From the NCBI RefSeq assembly GCF_041903755.1, contig NZ_JBBWVE010000006.1:124001-188000 (forward strand): a stretch of 64,000 bases of DNA. The letters are read 5' to 3'. A program made the translations under genes and the position numbers. Source of the stretch: Thiocapsa roseilacustris. GTDB taxonomy: Bacteria > Pseudomonadota > Gammaproteobacteria > Chromatiales > Chromatiaceae. Under the pieces are notes generated by a model, which worked only from the letters and a program-made list of their open reading frames with translations, was not told the DNA's origin and made no database searches. Positions 35,052 through 44,883 of this stretch are shown piece by piece (the first letter of the stretch is position 1; the number at the start of each line of letters is the position of its first letter).

Positions 35052-35092
35052 CATTGTCGTAATCGACAACGACAACGACAACGACAACGACT
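35052..35092. repeat. Family D element fragment, copy 3
   Basis: ATTGTCGTAATCGACAACG followed by further GACAAC hexamers; the terminal sequences found in the other copies are missing. Lies 70 bases upstream of the cyclic glucan synthase start. A partial GTGGACAAGCGC-type palindrome lies at about 35012-35035. Confidence 0.65.
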
Positions 35093-35161
35093 CGGTGGTG
35101 ACCTTCGTCCTCCGAGGATGGCATCTCCGCGTCGGAGATAGGACGTTTAAAGGAGAGTCAT

Positions 35162-38100
35162 TTGGCGATTCGCGACACCCTGCTCCAATTCAGGAGATGG
35201 CTTTCCGGTAAGGGTTTGATCAAGGCGTCTGTCGGCGACGAGCCGCCGTTGCGCTCGGAGCTCTTCAGCGCGGTGCAGATGGAAGAGCACGGCAAGCGCC
35301 TTGCCGATGCGCATGCCTTGATGCCCGGACATCCACCGGACCGTCTGCTCGCTCGCCTGACCGAGAATGAAACCATCCTGGTCGGCGTCTGTCGCTTGCT
35401 CATGGCCGCCGTCACGGAGAACCGTCGGATCGCGCCGGCCGGCGAATGGCTGCTCGACAATTTCTACCTGATCGAAGATCAGATCCGCACCGCCAAGCGA
35501 CATCTCCCCAAGGGGTACAGCCGGGAACTGCCGCGCCTGCTCCAAGGACCGTCCGCCGGACTGCCGCGTGTCTATGACCTCGCACTGGAGATCATCGCCC
35601 ATGGCGATGGTCGGGTCGACCCCGAGAACCTCAACCGCTTCGTCGCGGCCTATCAAACGGTCACCACCCTGCGGCTGGGCGAATTGTGGGCCATCCCGAT
35701 CATGTTGCGGCTGGCGCTGATCGAGAATCTGCGCCGCGTCGCGGTCCTCATCGCCGCCAGCCGGACCGACCAGAACCTGGCCGATGTCTGGTCCGATCAG
35801 ATGATGGCGATGGTCGAGCAGGATCCGAAAAATCTGATCCTGGTGATCGCCGACATGGCGCGCTCGAACCCGCCCCTGTCGAGCGCCTTCGTGGCGGAGC
35901 TGGCGCGCCGACTGCAGGGCCAGAGCTCCGCCCTGGCCTTGCCGCTGACCTGGATCGAGCAGCAGCTCGCTGAGTCGGGCCTGACGATCGAGCAGTTGGT
36001 GCAGGTCGAGAACCAGCAACAGGCCGCCGATCAAGTGTCCATCGGCAACAGCATCGGCAGTCTGCGTTGCCTCGGGGCGATGGATTGGCGCGAGTTCGTG
36101 GAATCCATGAGCCTGGTCGAGCAGACCTTGCGCGAGGATCCGGGCGGGATCTACGGCCGGATGGACTTTGCCACCCGCGACCGTTATCGACACGTCGTGG
36201 AGAAGGTTGCTAAGAACAGCGCCTTGTCCGAGGTGGAGGTGGCGCGCCGGGCGGTCGAGCTGGCGCGCGAAGGCGCGGTCGGGAACGATGGTGCCGAGCG
36301 TGCGGCGCATGTGGGCTTCTATTTGATCGATCGCGGTCTGCCGCGACTGGAGCATCGGGCGCGGGCCTGCATCTGGACTCTGGAGTCGCTGCAACGAAGG
36401 GGTCAGCGATCACCGTTGTTCCTCTATCTCGGGGTGATCCTGCTGTTGACGGCGCTTTTCAGCGGGGGGCTGTTGGCGCAGTCCGGCAGCCTGCCTGGTT
36501 GGCTGCTCCTGCTCCTGGCGGTGCCTGCCGCGCTGGGCACCAGTCAGCTCGCGGTGGCGCTGGTGAACTGGCTGGCCACCTTGCTCGCGACACCCTATCC
36601 GCTGCCGCGATTGGATTGTTCACTCGGCATTCCGTCGGAATCGCGCACCCTGGTGGTGACCCCGAGCATGCTCACCGGCGCGGCGGGCATCGAGGCGCTG
36701 ATCGAGGGGCTGGAGGTGCGGTTCCTGGCCAATCGGGATGAGAGCCTGCACTTCGCCCTGCTGACCGATTTTCGCGATGCGCCGGCGCAGACGCAGCCCG
36801 AAGACGAGACACTGGTCCGGCTGGCTGTGGCAGGGGTCGAGGCCCTGAACGCGAAGTACCCGCGCGACGGCGGCGATTGTTTTTTCCTCTTCCACCGCCC
36901 GCGCCTTTGGAATCCGCAAGAGCGGATCTGGATGGGCTACGAGCGCAAACGCGGCAAGCTCGCCGACCTGAACGCGCTGCTGCGCGGCGGGACAGACGAT
37001 CGCTTTGCAACGATCGTGGGAGAGACGCCGATCCTGCTTGGTGTGCGCTACGTCATTACCCTGGACACCGACACCCAGCTCCCACGCGATGCCGCGCGCG
37101 AATTGGTCGGGACCCTGTCGCACCCGCTCAATCGGGCGCACTACGACCCCGAGCGGCAGGTCGTCTCCGAGGGCTACGGCATACTGCAACCGCGCGTGGC
37201 CGTCAGTCTGCCCGGAGCCAATCGGTCGCGGTATGCGCGGCTGTACGGGGACGACGCCGGCATTGATCCTTATACCCATGCCGTTTCCGATGTCTACCAG
37301 GATGTGTTCCAAGAAGGCTCCTTCATCGGCAAGGGCATCTACGATGTCGCTGTCTTCGAGCAGGCGCTCGAGGGCCGTTTTCCGGAGAATCGCATCCTCA
37401 GCCATGACCTGCTGGAAGGCTGTCATGTCCGCTCGGGGTTGGTCTCCGATGTGCAGTTGTACGAAGACTATCCGGCCTGTTACAGCGCGGACGTAAGCCG
37501 CCGCTACCGCTGGATTCGGGGCGACTGGCAGATCGCGCGTTGGCTCTCGCCGCGCGTTCCCGGTCTCGACGGACGCCTTCGGAAGAACCCGCTCTCGGCG
37601 CTGTCGCGTTGGAAGCTGGCCGACAATCTGCGGCGCAGTCTCGTGCCGGCAGCGCTGACGCTGCTGTTCGTGCTGGGCTGGACACTTACGGCGTCGCCGG
37701 GGCTCTGGACTCTGGCCGTGCTCGGGATCTCCCTGATTCCATCAGTGCTGACCGCGCTCCTGGACGGCCTGCAGAAGCCGGGCGACGTGCGTTGGCTCGA
37801 TCACCTCGCGGCCGCGCTGCGCGCGGCGCTCCGTCAGCTGGCGCAGGCACTCTTCACCGTCGCCTGTCTCCCGTACGAGGGGTACTTCAGCCTGGACGCC
37901 ATGGTCCGCACGCTCTGGAGGATGCGGGTCACCCATCGACGTCTGCTCGAATGGACCTCCTCATGCGATCTGGATCGCTCGCGCCGGGACATCGTCGCCT
38001 TTCACCGGAGGATGTGGATCGCCCCCGTGCTCGCCCTGGTCACGATCTCCGCGCTGGCCTGGCTCGACCCGGCCGTGTTGATGGTCGCGGGGCCGATCCT

Positions 38101-41100
38101 CTTGCTCTGGCTGGCCGCACCCACCATCGCCTGGTGGACGAGCCGCCCCTTGACGCGTCGCGAGGCCCGCCTGACGGCCGAGCAAATTCGCTTTCTGCGC
38201 GCCCTGTCGCGCAAGACCTGGGCCTTCTTCGAGCGGTTCGTCGGGCCGCAGGATCATTGGCTGCCGCCGGACAACTATCAGGAGCATCCCGTGCCCGTGG
38301 TCGCGCATCGCACCTCGCCGACCAACATGGGGATGTCGCTGCTCGCGAATCTGGCCGCCTATGATTTCGGCTATCTGCCGACCACGGGACTGATCGAGCG
38401 CACCACCAACACGCTGGGCACGATGGCCGGCATGGAGCGTTATCGCGGCCATTTTTTCAATTGGTACGACACGCAGACGCTCAAACCGCTCGCGCCCTTC
38501 TATATCTCGTCGGTGGACAGCGGCAACCTCGCGGGTCATCTGCTGACCTTGCAGCCGGGTCTGCTCGCGCTGATCGACGCGCCGATCCTCAACCCGCGTT
38601 GGCTGGACGGGATCGAGGACAGCTTCGGGATCCTGGCGGACGCGCTACAAGCCGGTCCCGAGCCGCATCGAGACGGCGTCCATCAGGCCGCGCTCACGCG
38701 ATTACGCCAGAGACTGGAGTCGGCCTCGGAGTCGCCCCCTAACACGCTGGCGACGGCACGCCAGTGTCTCGATTCACTGGCAACGGCGACCGAGGTCGCG
38801 GCGTCGGCGTTGGATACGCACACCACCGGCGCCGCAAACGACTGGGCCTGGGCCTTGGCCCGCCAATGCCGCGCCGTTCTGGATGATCTGCTGTTGCTGG
38901 TGCCCGCACTGGCGGACCCGGTTGCAGCCCCGGTTGTGCTCGGCGCGGAAGGCTCCGGCGATCTGTCCTTGACGCTGCGTCAGCTCGCTGCACGGGAAGC
39001 GGACCGGGACGCCGACGGCGCTGCCCGCCAGCGAATCGCCCTGCTCGAGCACCTCGCCCAGCACGCCGGCGAGCTGGCCGAAGCCGACTATGACTTCCTC
39101 TACGACACCTCGCGTCATCTCTTGGCGATCGGCTACAACGTCGCCGAGCGGCGCCAGGATGCGAGCTTCTACGACCTGCTGGCCTCGGAAGCGCGGCTTG
39201 GCAGTTTCGTGGCGATTGCGCAGGGCCATCTGCCGCAGGAGAGCTGGTTTTCCTTGGGGCGCCTGCTGACCGTCGCCGCCGGCGAGTCGACGCTCCTGTC
39301 GTGGAGCGGCTCCATGTTCGAATACCTCATGCCCGTGCTGGTGATGCCGACCTACGACAACACCCTGCTGGACCAGACCTATCGGACGGCGGTGGCCCGC
39401 CAGATCGAGTACGGCAAGTTGCGCGGCGTTCCCTGGGGCGTGTCCGAGTCCGGTTACAACACCGTCGATCTTCATCTGAACTATCAGTACCGTGCCTTCG
39501 GCGTACCCGGCCTGGGGCTGAAACGCTGGCTGGCCGAGGATCTGGTCATTGCGCCCTATGCCTCCGCACTTGCGCTGATGGTGGCGCCCGAGGCGGCGTG
39601 CCGGAATCTCCAGCGGCTCGCCGCGAGCGGGTTCGAAGGCCGCTACGGTTTCTACGAGGCCATCGACTACACGCCGTCCCGACTTCCCCGCGGGCAGACG
39701 AGCGCCCTGGTGCGCTCCTTCATGGCCCATCACCAGGGCATGAGTTTTCTGTCGCTCGCGTACCTGCTCTTGGACCGCCCGATGCAGCGGCGCTTCATGG
39801 CGGCGCCGATGTTTCAGGCGACCGCCCTGCTGCTGCAGGAGCGCATCCCCAAGACACCCTCCTTCTATCTGCATGCGACCGGCGAGCCCACCGACATCCG
39901 CACCACCGCAAGCAGCCAGGAGGCGGAGATCCGCGTGTTTACCAGCCCCAACACGCCCATCCCCGAGGTCAAGCTGTTGTCGAACAGCCGCTACCATGTG
40001 ATGCTCACCAACGCGGGCGGCGGCTACAGTCGCTGGAAGGATCTGGCCGTCACACGCTGGCACGAAGACACCACCCGTGACCATTGGGGGACCTTCTGCT
40101 ACGTGCGCGACCTGGCGAGCGGCGAGGTCTGGTCGACAGCCTATCAGCCGACGCTCAAACAGCCGGACACTTACGAGGCCATCTTCTCGGAGGGACGCGC
40201 CGAGTTTCGTCGTCGTGATCGGGGGATCGAGTCCTATACCGAGATCGCCGTCTCGCCGGAAGACGACATCGAGCTGCGCCGGGTGCGTCTGACCAACCGC
40301 TCGCGCAGCCGCCGGGTCATCGAGGTCACCAGTTACGCCGAGGTCGTGCTCGCCCCGCCCGCCGCGGATGCGTCGCATCCGGCCTTCAGCAACCTCTTTG
40401 TGCAAACCGAGATCCTCGACCCGCAACCGGCGATCCTCTGCACCCGCCGACCACGCTCGCGCGAGGAGTCCTCGCCCTGGATGTTCCACCTGATGGTGGT
40501 GCGCGGGGCCGACTGCGGCGCGCCGTCCTACGAGACGGACCGGATGCGCTTTATCGGGCGCGATCGCACGGTTGCCGATCCGCAGGCGATGCACGGCGAT
40601 GAGGCACTCTCTGGCAGCGCCGGCTCGGTGCTCGATCCCGTCGTCGTTATCCGCTACGCCATCACACTGGATCCGGATCAATCCGCCACGCTCGATCGAG
40701 TCACCGGTATCGGCGAGGATCGCGAGATGGCCGTGAGCCTGGTCGAGAAGTACCGGGATCAGCGACTCGCCGATCGCGTTTTCGATCTGGCTTGGACCCA
40801 CAGCCAGGTGGTGCTGCGCCAGATCAATGCCAGCCAGTCCGACGTGCAGCTCTACGGACGCCTGGCCAGCTCGATCCTCTACGCCAATGCCTCGCTGCGT
40901 GCCGAGCCGAGCGTGCTGAGTCAGAATAGGCGCGGACAATCCGGGCTCTGGAGCCATGCGGTGTCCGGCGATGTGCCGATGGTGCTGGTGCAGATCGGCG
41001 ACCCGGAGAACATCGAGCTGGTCCATCAGTTGGTCCAGGCGCATGCCTATTGGCGCCTGAAGGGACTGACCGTGGATCTGGTGATCTGGAACGAGGATCG

Positions 41101-43834
41101 CGCCGGTTACCGGCAGCAGCTCCAGGATCAGATCCTGGGTCTGATCGCCGCGGGCGCCGAGGCGCATGTGATCGATCGACCCGGCGGCATCTTTGTGCGC
41201 CCGGCCGATCAGATCTCCAACGAGGATCGCATCCTCTTCCAAACCGTGGCGCGAGCCATCCTCAGCGACGCTCGGGGCACCCTGGCGGAGCAGCTCGGTC
41301 GGCGCGCTCCGCGGCAAGCGCGTATCCCGCGCCTACGCCCGACCCGCGGCCGTTTTGCCGAATGGAGTCGCAGGGTCGAGCCCAAATGGGTCAGCGACGC
41401 GGAGCCGGCCGGCCGCCCGCTCCGTCTCTTCGACAACGGGCTGGGCGGCTTCGCCCCCGACGGGCGCGAGTACGTCGTCACGACCCAAGCCGGCCGGACG
41501 ACGCCTGCACCCTGGGTCAATGTTCTGGCGAATGCGCACTTCGGGACGGTCGTCTCGGCGAGCGGCATGGCCTACACCTGGAGCGAGAATGCCCACGCCT
41601 TCCGCCTCACGCCCTGGCACAACGACCCGGTCGGCGACGCGAGCGGCGAGGCCTTCTATCTGCGCGACGAGGAGAGCGGACACCTGTGGTCGCCCACGCC
41701 GCTGCCCGTCGGCGGTGCGTCTGAGTACACCAGCCGGCACGGTTTCGGCTACAGCGTCTTCGAGCACAACGAGGACGGCATCGCCTCGGAACTGTGGGTC
41801 TATGTCGCGGTGGACGCACCGATCAAGTTCTCGGTGCTCAAGCTGCGCAACTGCTCCAATCAGGCGCGCCGGCTGTCCGCGACCGGCTATGTGGAGTGGG
41901 TGCTCGGGGATCTGCGGCCCAAATCGGCCCTCCACGTCATCACCGAGATCGACCCGATCTGCGGTGCACTCTTCGCGCATAACCCCTACAACACCGAGTT
42001 CGCGGATCGCCGCGCCTTTTTCGACGTGGACGATCCGACTCGGACCGTCAGCGGCGACCGGACCGAGTTCATCGGGCGCAACGGAACCCTGAGCGCGCCG
42101 ACCGCGTTGACGCGCTTAAGGCTGTCCGGGAAGGTCGGTGCCGGGCTGGATGCCTGCGCCGCGCTTCAAGTCAACGTCGATCTGGCCGCCGGGCAAACGC
42201 ATGAAATCGTCTTCCGTCTCGGTGTGGCCGGTCGGCGCGGCGCCGATGATGCCGGCACGCTGGTGAATCGCTACCGCGGGGCGTCCGCCGCCCGATCCGC
42301 GCTGGAGGCGATCCATGCACATTGGACACACACCCTGGGCGCCGTGCAGGTGGAGACCCCGGACCCCGCGCTCGACGTCCTGGCCAACGGCTGGCTCCTC
42401 TATCAAACCCTGGCCTGCCGCGTGTGGGCGCGCAGCGGTTACTACCAGTCGGGCGGCGCCTTCGGGTTCCGCGACCAGTTGCAGGACGCGATGGCGCTCG
42501 TCCATGCCGAGCCGTTACTGCTGCGCGAGCACCTGCTGCTCTGCTCGGGGCGTCAGTTTCCGGAAGGCGATGTCCAGCACTGGTGGCATCCGCCCTCCGG
42601 CCGTGGGGTGCGCACCCGCTGCTCCGACGACTATCTCTGGCTCCCCTTGGCGACCTGCCGCTATGTGCTGGCCACCGGGGATACCGGCGTGCTGGACGAA
42701 ACGACCCGATTCCTGGAGGGCCGCCTGGTCAGCGGGCAGGACGACTCCTACTACGATCTCCCCGGTCAGTCCGAGGAATCGGCGAGTCTCTACCAGCACG
42801 GCGTGCGCGCCATCCTGCACGGTCTGCGGTTCGGCGAGCATGGACTGCCGCTGATGGGATCCGGCGACTGGAACGACGGCATGAACCTGGTCGGGATCCA
42901 GGGCCGGGGCGAGAGCATCTGGCTGGGCTGGTTCCTCTACGAGGTGCTCACACAGTTCGGCGAGGTGGCTCGTTCGCAGGGCGACGAGCCCTTCGTCGAA
43001 CGCTGCCTGACGGAGGCCGCCCGGTTGCGCATGAACATCGAGGCGCATGGCTGGGACGGTGGCTGGTATCGGCGCGCCTATTTCGACGACGGCACCCCGT
43101 TGGGTTCGGCGAGTCTGGAGGAATGCCGGATCGATTCCATCGCGCAGAGCTGGTCGGTGCTCTCCGGGGCCGGCGACCCGAGCCGCGCACGCACGGCGAT
43201 GGCGGCGTTGGACACGCGCCTGGTGCGCCGGGACGCCGGGCTGATTCAACTGCTGGATCCGCCTTTCGACACCTCCGAGTTGAATCCGGGTTATATCAAG
43301 GGGTACGTGCCGGGCGTGCGCGAGAACGGTGGGCAATACACCCACGCGGCCATCTGGGCAACGATGGCGTTCGCGCGCTTGGGCGATGCGGCGAAGGCCT
43401 GGGAACTCTTCGGCATGATCAACCCGATCAATCACGGGCGCTCGCCCGAGGACATCGCGACCTACAAGGTCGAGCCCTATGTGGTCGCCGCCGATGTCTA
43501 CGGCGTGTCGCCGCATGTCGGGCGCGGGGGTTGGACCTGGTATACCGGCTCGGCGAGCTGGATGTATCGGTTGATCCTGGAGTCTCTGCTGGGGCTGCGG
43601 CTCGAGGTCGATACCCTGCATGTCGCGCCCTGTCTGCCCGCCGATTGGGACGGGTTCAAGCTGAGCTACCGCTATCGGGAGACGCTCTACCGGATCGCCG
43701 TGACGCAGAGCCGCGAGGGCGGGACGCGGATCACGTTGGACGGTGTCGTGCAGGATTCGCCGGGGATTCCGCTGGTGGACGACCGGCGGGAGCATCGGGT
43801 CGAGGTGGTTGTTCGGGGTGAGCGGTCGGGATAA
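35162..43834 (+). CDS. ndvB: Cyclic beta-1,2-glucan synthase (NdvB/ChvB type)
   Basis: A 2890-residue inner-membrane enzyme that initiates, elongates, cyclises and trims cyclic beta-1,2-glucan, a periplasmic osmoregulated glucan. Order: N-terminal helical region (about 1-410); two membrane helices (about 415-475); GT84 catalytic domain with YVITLDTDTQLPRDAAREL (about 627-645) and RRYRWIRGDWQIARWL (about 779-794); more helices (about 825-860 and 950-990); a glycoamylase-like region with RSFMAHHQGMSFLSLAYLL (about 1518-1536); and C-terminal GH94 phosphorylase domains with GSGDWNDGMNLVG (about 2567) containing the predicted general acid Asp. The start is TTG, supported by AGGAG six bases upstream. 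It is monocistronic here. Known best from Rhizobiales, and less common in this group. Confidence 0.93.
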   Translation: MAIRDTLLQFRRWLSGKGLIKASVGDEPPLRSELFSAVQMEEHGKRLADAHALMPGHPPDRLLARLTENETILVGVCRLLMAAVTENRRIAPAGEWLLDNFYLIEDQIRTAKRHLPKGYSRELPRLLQGPSAGLPRVYDLALEIIAHGDGRVDPENLNRFVAAYQTVTTLRLGELWAIPIMLRLALIENLRRVAVLIAASRTDQNLADVWSDQMMAMVEQDPKNLILVIADMARSNPPLSSAFVAELARRLQGQSSALALPLTWIEQQLAESGLTIEQLVQVENQQQAADQVSIGNSIGSLRCLGAMDWREFVESMSLVEQTLREDPGGIYGRMDFATRDRYRHVVEKVAKNSALSEVEVARRAVELAREGAVGNDGAERAAHVGFYLIDRGLPRLEHRARACIWTLESLQRRGQRSPLFLYLGVILLLTALFSGGLLAQSGSLPGWLLLLLAVPAALGTSQLAVALVNWLATLLATPYPLPRLDCSLGIPSESRTLVVTPSMLTGAAGIEALIEGLEVRFLANRDESLHFALLTDFRDAPAQTQPEDETLVRLAVAGVEALNAKYPRDGGDCFFLFHRPRLWNPQERIWMGYERKRGKLADLNALLRGGTDDRFATIVGETPILLGVRYVITLDTDTQLPRDAARELVGTLSHPLNRAHYDPERQVVSEGYGILQPRVAVSLPGANRSRYARLYGDDAGIDPYTHAVSDVYQDVFQEGSFIGKGIYDVAVFEQALEGRFPENRILSHDLLEGCHVRSGLVSDVQLYEDYPACYSADVSRRYRWIRGDWQIARWLSPRVPGLDGRLRKNPLSALSRWKLADNLRRSLVPAALTLLFVLGWTLTASPGLWTLAVLGISLIPSVLTALLDGLQKPGDVRWLDHLAAALRAALRQLAQALFTVACLPYEGYFSLDAMVRTLWRMRVTHRRLLEWTSSCDLDRSRRDIVAFHRRMWIAPVLALVTISALAWLDPAVLMVAGPILLLWLAAPTIAWWTSRPLTRREARLTAEQIRFLRALSRKTWAFFERFVGPQDHWLPPDNYQEHPVPVVAHRTSPTNMGMSLLANLAAYDFGYLPTTGLIERTTNTLGTMAGMERYRGHFFNWYDTQTLKPLAPFYISSVDSGNLAGHLLTLQPGLLALIDAPILNPRWLDGIEDSFGILADALQAGPEPHRDGVHQAALTRLRQRLESASESPPNTLATARQCLDSLATATEVAASALDTHTTGAANDWAWALARQCRAVLDDLLLLVPALADPVAAPVVLGAEGSGDLSLTLRQLAAREADRDADGAARQRIALLEHLAQHAGELAEADYDFLYDTSRHLLAIGYNVAERRQDASFYDLLASEARLGSFVAIAQGHLPQESWFSLGRLLTVAAGESTLLSWSGSMFEYLMPVLVMPTYDNTLLDQTYRTAVARQIEYGKLRGVPWGVSESGYNTVDLHLNYQYRAFGVPGLGLKRWLAEDLVIAPYASALALMVAPEAACRNLQRLAASGFEGRYGFYEAIDYTPSRLPRGQTSALVRSFMAHHQGMSFLSLAYLLLDRPMQRRFMAAPMFQATALLLQERIPKTPSFYLHATGEPTDIRTTASSQEAEIRVFTSPNTPIPEVKLLSNSRYHVMLTNAGGGYSRWKDLAVTRWHEDTTRDHWGTFCYVRDLASGEVWSTAYQPTLKQPDTYEAIFSEGRAEFRRRDRGIESYTEIAVSPEDDIELRRVRLTNRSRSRRVIEVTSYAEVVLAPPAADASHPAFSNLFVQTEILDPQPAILCTRRPRSREESSPWMFHLMVVRGADCGAPSYETDRMRFIGRDRTVADPQAMHGDEALSGSAGSVLDPVVVIRYAITLDPDQSATLDRVTGIGEDREMAVSLVEKYRDQRLADRVFDLAWTHSQVVLRQINASQSDVQLYGRLASSILYANASLRAEPSVLSQNRRGQSGLWSHAVSGDVPMVLVQIGDPENIELVHQLVQAHAYWRLKGLTVDLVIWNEDRAGYRQQLQDQILGLIAAGAEAHVIDRPGGIFVRPADQISNEDRILFQTVARAILSDARGTLAEQLGRRAPRQARIPRLRPTRGRFAEWSRRVEPKWVSDAEPAGRPLRLFDNGLGGFAPDGREYVVTTQAGRTTPAPWVNVLANAHFGTVVSASGMAYTWSENAHAFRLTPWHNDPVGDASGEAFYLRDEESGHLWSPTPLPVGGASEYTSRHGFGYSVFEHNEDGIASELWVYVAVDAPIKFSVLKLRNCSNQARRLSATGYVEWVLGDLRPKSALHVITEIDPICGALFAHNPYNTEFADRRAFFDVDDPTRTVSGDRTEFIGRNGTLSAPTALTRLRLSGKVGAGLDACAALQVNVDLAAGQTHEIVFRLGVAGRRGADDAGTLVNRYRGASAARSALEAIHAHWTHTLGAVQVETPDPALDVLANGWLLYQTLACRVWARSGYYQSGGAFGFRDQLQDAMALVHAEPLLLREHLLLCSGRQFPEGDVQHWWHPPSGRGVRTRCSDDYLWLPLATCRYVLATGDTGVLDETTRFLEGRLVSGQDDSYYDLPGQSEESASLYQHGVRAILHGLRFGEHGLPLMGSGDWNDGMNLVGIQGRGESIWLGWFLYEVLTQFGEVARSQGDEPFVERCLTEAARLRMNIEAHGWDGGWYRRAYFDDGTPLGSASLEECRIDSIAQSWSVLSGAGDPSRARTAMAALDTRLVRRDAGLIQLLDPPFDTSELNPGYIKGYVPGVRENGGQYTHAAIWATMAFARLGDAAKAWELFGMINPINHGRSPEDIATYKVEPYVVAADVYGVSPHVGRGGWTWYTGSASWMYRLILESLLGLRLEVDTLHVAPCLPADWDGFKLSYRYRETLYRIAVTQSREGGTRITLDGVVQDSPGIPLVDDRREHRVEVVVRGERSG

Positions 43835-43849
43835 GCGCCACGCGCCATG

Positions 43850-43945
43850 TTCCGAGGACTCTTCCTCTTCGCCGATGTTGGACTGCCGGCTCTTGGCGAA
43901 TCCATAGACGAAGAAGGCGCGATGGACCTCAGACCACAGCGCCCG
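43850..43945 (-). pseudogene. Remnant of a RelE-like toxin directly after hicB
   Basis: Directly beyond the hicB stop, in the same minus-strand frame, the sequence reads RALWSEVHRAFFVYGFAKSR then QSNIGEEEE. FFVYGFAK followed by an NI(D/G)-type segment is a hallmark of the RelE-like (PF06296/HigB-type) toxin family, in which it lies near the middle of a protein of about 110 residues. There is no start codon and the downstream part is lost, so only a fragment persists. It suggests that a second toxin-antitoxin gene once occupied this spot. Confidence 0.55.
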
Positions 43946-44299
43946 TCAGTCCGAGTGACCTTCACAAGCCGCCTTGGCCAGGACCCGCGCGGCCCATTGG
44001 TTGAGGTTGGTGCGGCTGCGCTTGGCGGCCTTGAGCGCGGCGGCATGAATCGCCGGATCGACACGCAGCATCAGCCGGCCCGAGGCGGGCTTGTCGGGCT
44101 CTTGTTCGAGCTTGGCGCAGGCTTCCAGGTAACTGTCGATCGATTCGCGAAAGGCTTGCTCGAATTCGCTGACCGATTCGCCATGAAAACCAATGATGTC
44201 GTCGATATCCAGTACGCGCCCGACGATGATCTTGTCGTCCGGGTCAAAGGTCATGCTGGCCTGATAACCGCGATAGTGCATCACGTTGGTTGCGCTCAT
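43946..44299 (-). CDS. hicB: HicB-family antitoxin
   Basis: A 117-residue antitoxin. The N-terminal partial RNase-H-like fold is seen in MHYRGYQASMTFDPDDKIIVG and DIIGFHGESVSEFEQAFRES; the C-terminal ribbon-helix-helix DNA-binding domain in SGRLMLRVDPAIHAAALKAA and NLNQWAARVLAK. It binds and neutralises the HicA mRNA interferase and represses the operon. Overlaps hicA by 4 bases (ATGA), so the toxin gene is first. A RelE-like remnant follows its stop codon. Confidence 0.92.
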   Translation of the reverse strand: MSATNVMHYRGYQASMTFDPDDKIIVGRVLDIDDIIGFHGESVSEFEQAFRESIDSYLEACAKLEQEPDKPASGRLMLRVDPAIHAAALKAAKRSRTNLNQWAARVLAKAACEGHSD

Positions 44300-44550
44300 G
44301 GAGTCATGCCGAGTTGTGTGAGGTATTCGCGCACCTGCTTGACGCGGTATTTGAGCGCCTCTTTGCGCGGATCCGGCCGATGAAAGTTGGCTTTACGGCC
44401 GACTTTCTCGAAGGTGACGCCCGATCCGCTGCCTTCGATCACCAGGCAGCCGACGGCGACCAGCAGCGCTTCGATCCGCGACCACTCCAGATTCCCGTTG
44501 ACGGGCTCGGTGAAGATCGCCTCACGGGTCTTGCGGTGCCTGCTGTTCAT
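44296..44550 (-). CDS. hicA: HicA-family mRNA interferase toxin
   Basis: An 84-residue toxin of the dsRBD-like HicA family: MNSRHRKTREAIFTEPVNGN, WSRIEALLVAVGCLVIEGSG and VTFEKVGRKANFHRPDP. The catalytic histidine would be in FHRPDP. It cleaves mRNA when free of HicB. The AT-rich stretch 44560-44580 upstream probably holds the promoter. Toxin and antitoxin reading frames are both intact. Confidence 0.92.
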   Translation of the reverse strand: MNSRHRKTREAIFTEPVNGNLEWSRIEALLVAVGCLVIEGSGSGVTFEKVGRKANFHRPDPRKEALKYRVKQVREYLTQLGMTP

Positions 44551-44621
44551 GGGTAGAACGATAGCAAAAAATAGAACATATGCAATCAGTCGATGGGAGC
44601 GGCCAGGCTAGTGCAAGGGTT

Positions 44622-44760
44622 CAGAAATTCCGAGACCGTCCGAGATCATCTTCGTTGTCGTTGTCGTATCGATGGTCGATGGTCGATGACGACAACGACA
44701 ACGAACGGTCCAGACACATCTGCCGTGCTGCACGAGGCTCAAACGGTCTCGGGATTTCTA
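44622..44760. repeat. Family D element with hexamer arms and 17-base terminal inverted repeats, copy 4
   Basis: The left end AGAAATTCCGAGACCGT (44623-44639) and the right end ACGGTCTCGGGATTTCT (44743-44759) are inverted complements at 16 of 17 positions. Between them are GTTGTC hexamers, GATGGTCGATGGTCGAT, GACAAC hexamers and GACACATCTGCCGTGCTGCA. It is the clearest copy showing that family D is a defined unit with ends. Its right end supplies the TAG stop of the gene remnant at 44758-44883. Confidence 0.85.
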
Positions 44761-44883
44761 CAGCGGACCGAGCAGGGTGCAAAGCTCAGTGATGAACATT
44801 TGCAGGTTGGCGCGCTCATTGCCGCCGTAGCTGATCCCGCCGCCCCAGCGCTGGATGAATGTCTCGACGGCTTGGTCGACCAT
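44758..44883 (-). pseudogene. N-terminal remnant, probably of an MmeI-like DNA methyltransferase
   Basis: From the ATG at 44883 the minus strand reads MVDQAVETFIQRWGGGISYG then GNERANLQMFITELCTLLG, PL and a TAG at the border of the family D element. Sequences of the form TFIxRW...ERANxQxFLxELCxLL open many class I SAM-dependent DNA methyltransferases of combined restriction-modification type. Only 41 codons remain of a protein that would exceed 900 residues. The match is from memory of the family start and should be tested by search. Confidence 0.5.

Noticed and set aside
38774..41317. 847-codon open frame antisense to the cyclic glucan synthase
   Set aside because: High-GC shadow frame; low-complexity His/Asp/Arg-rich translation without domains, while the plus strand has a coherent 2890-residue enzyme.
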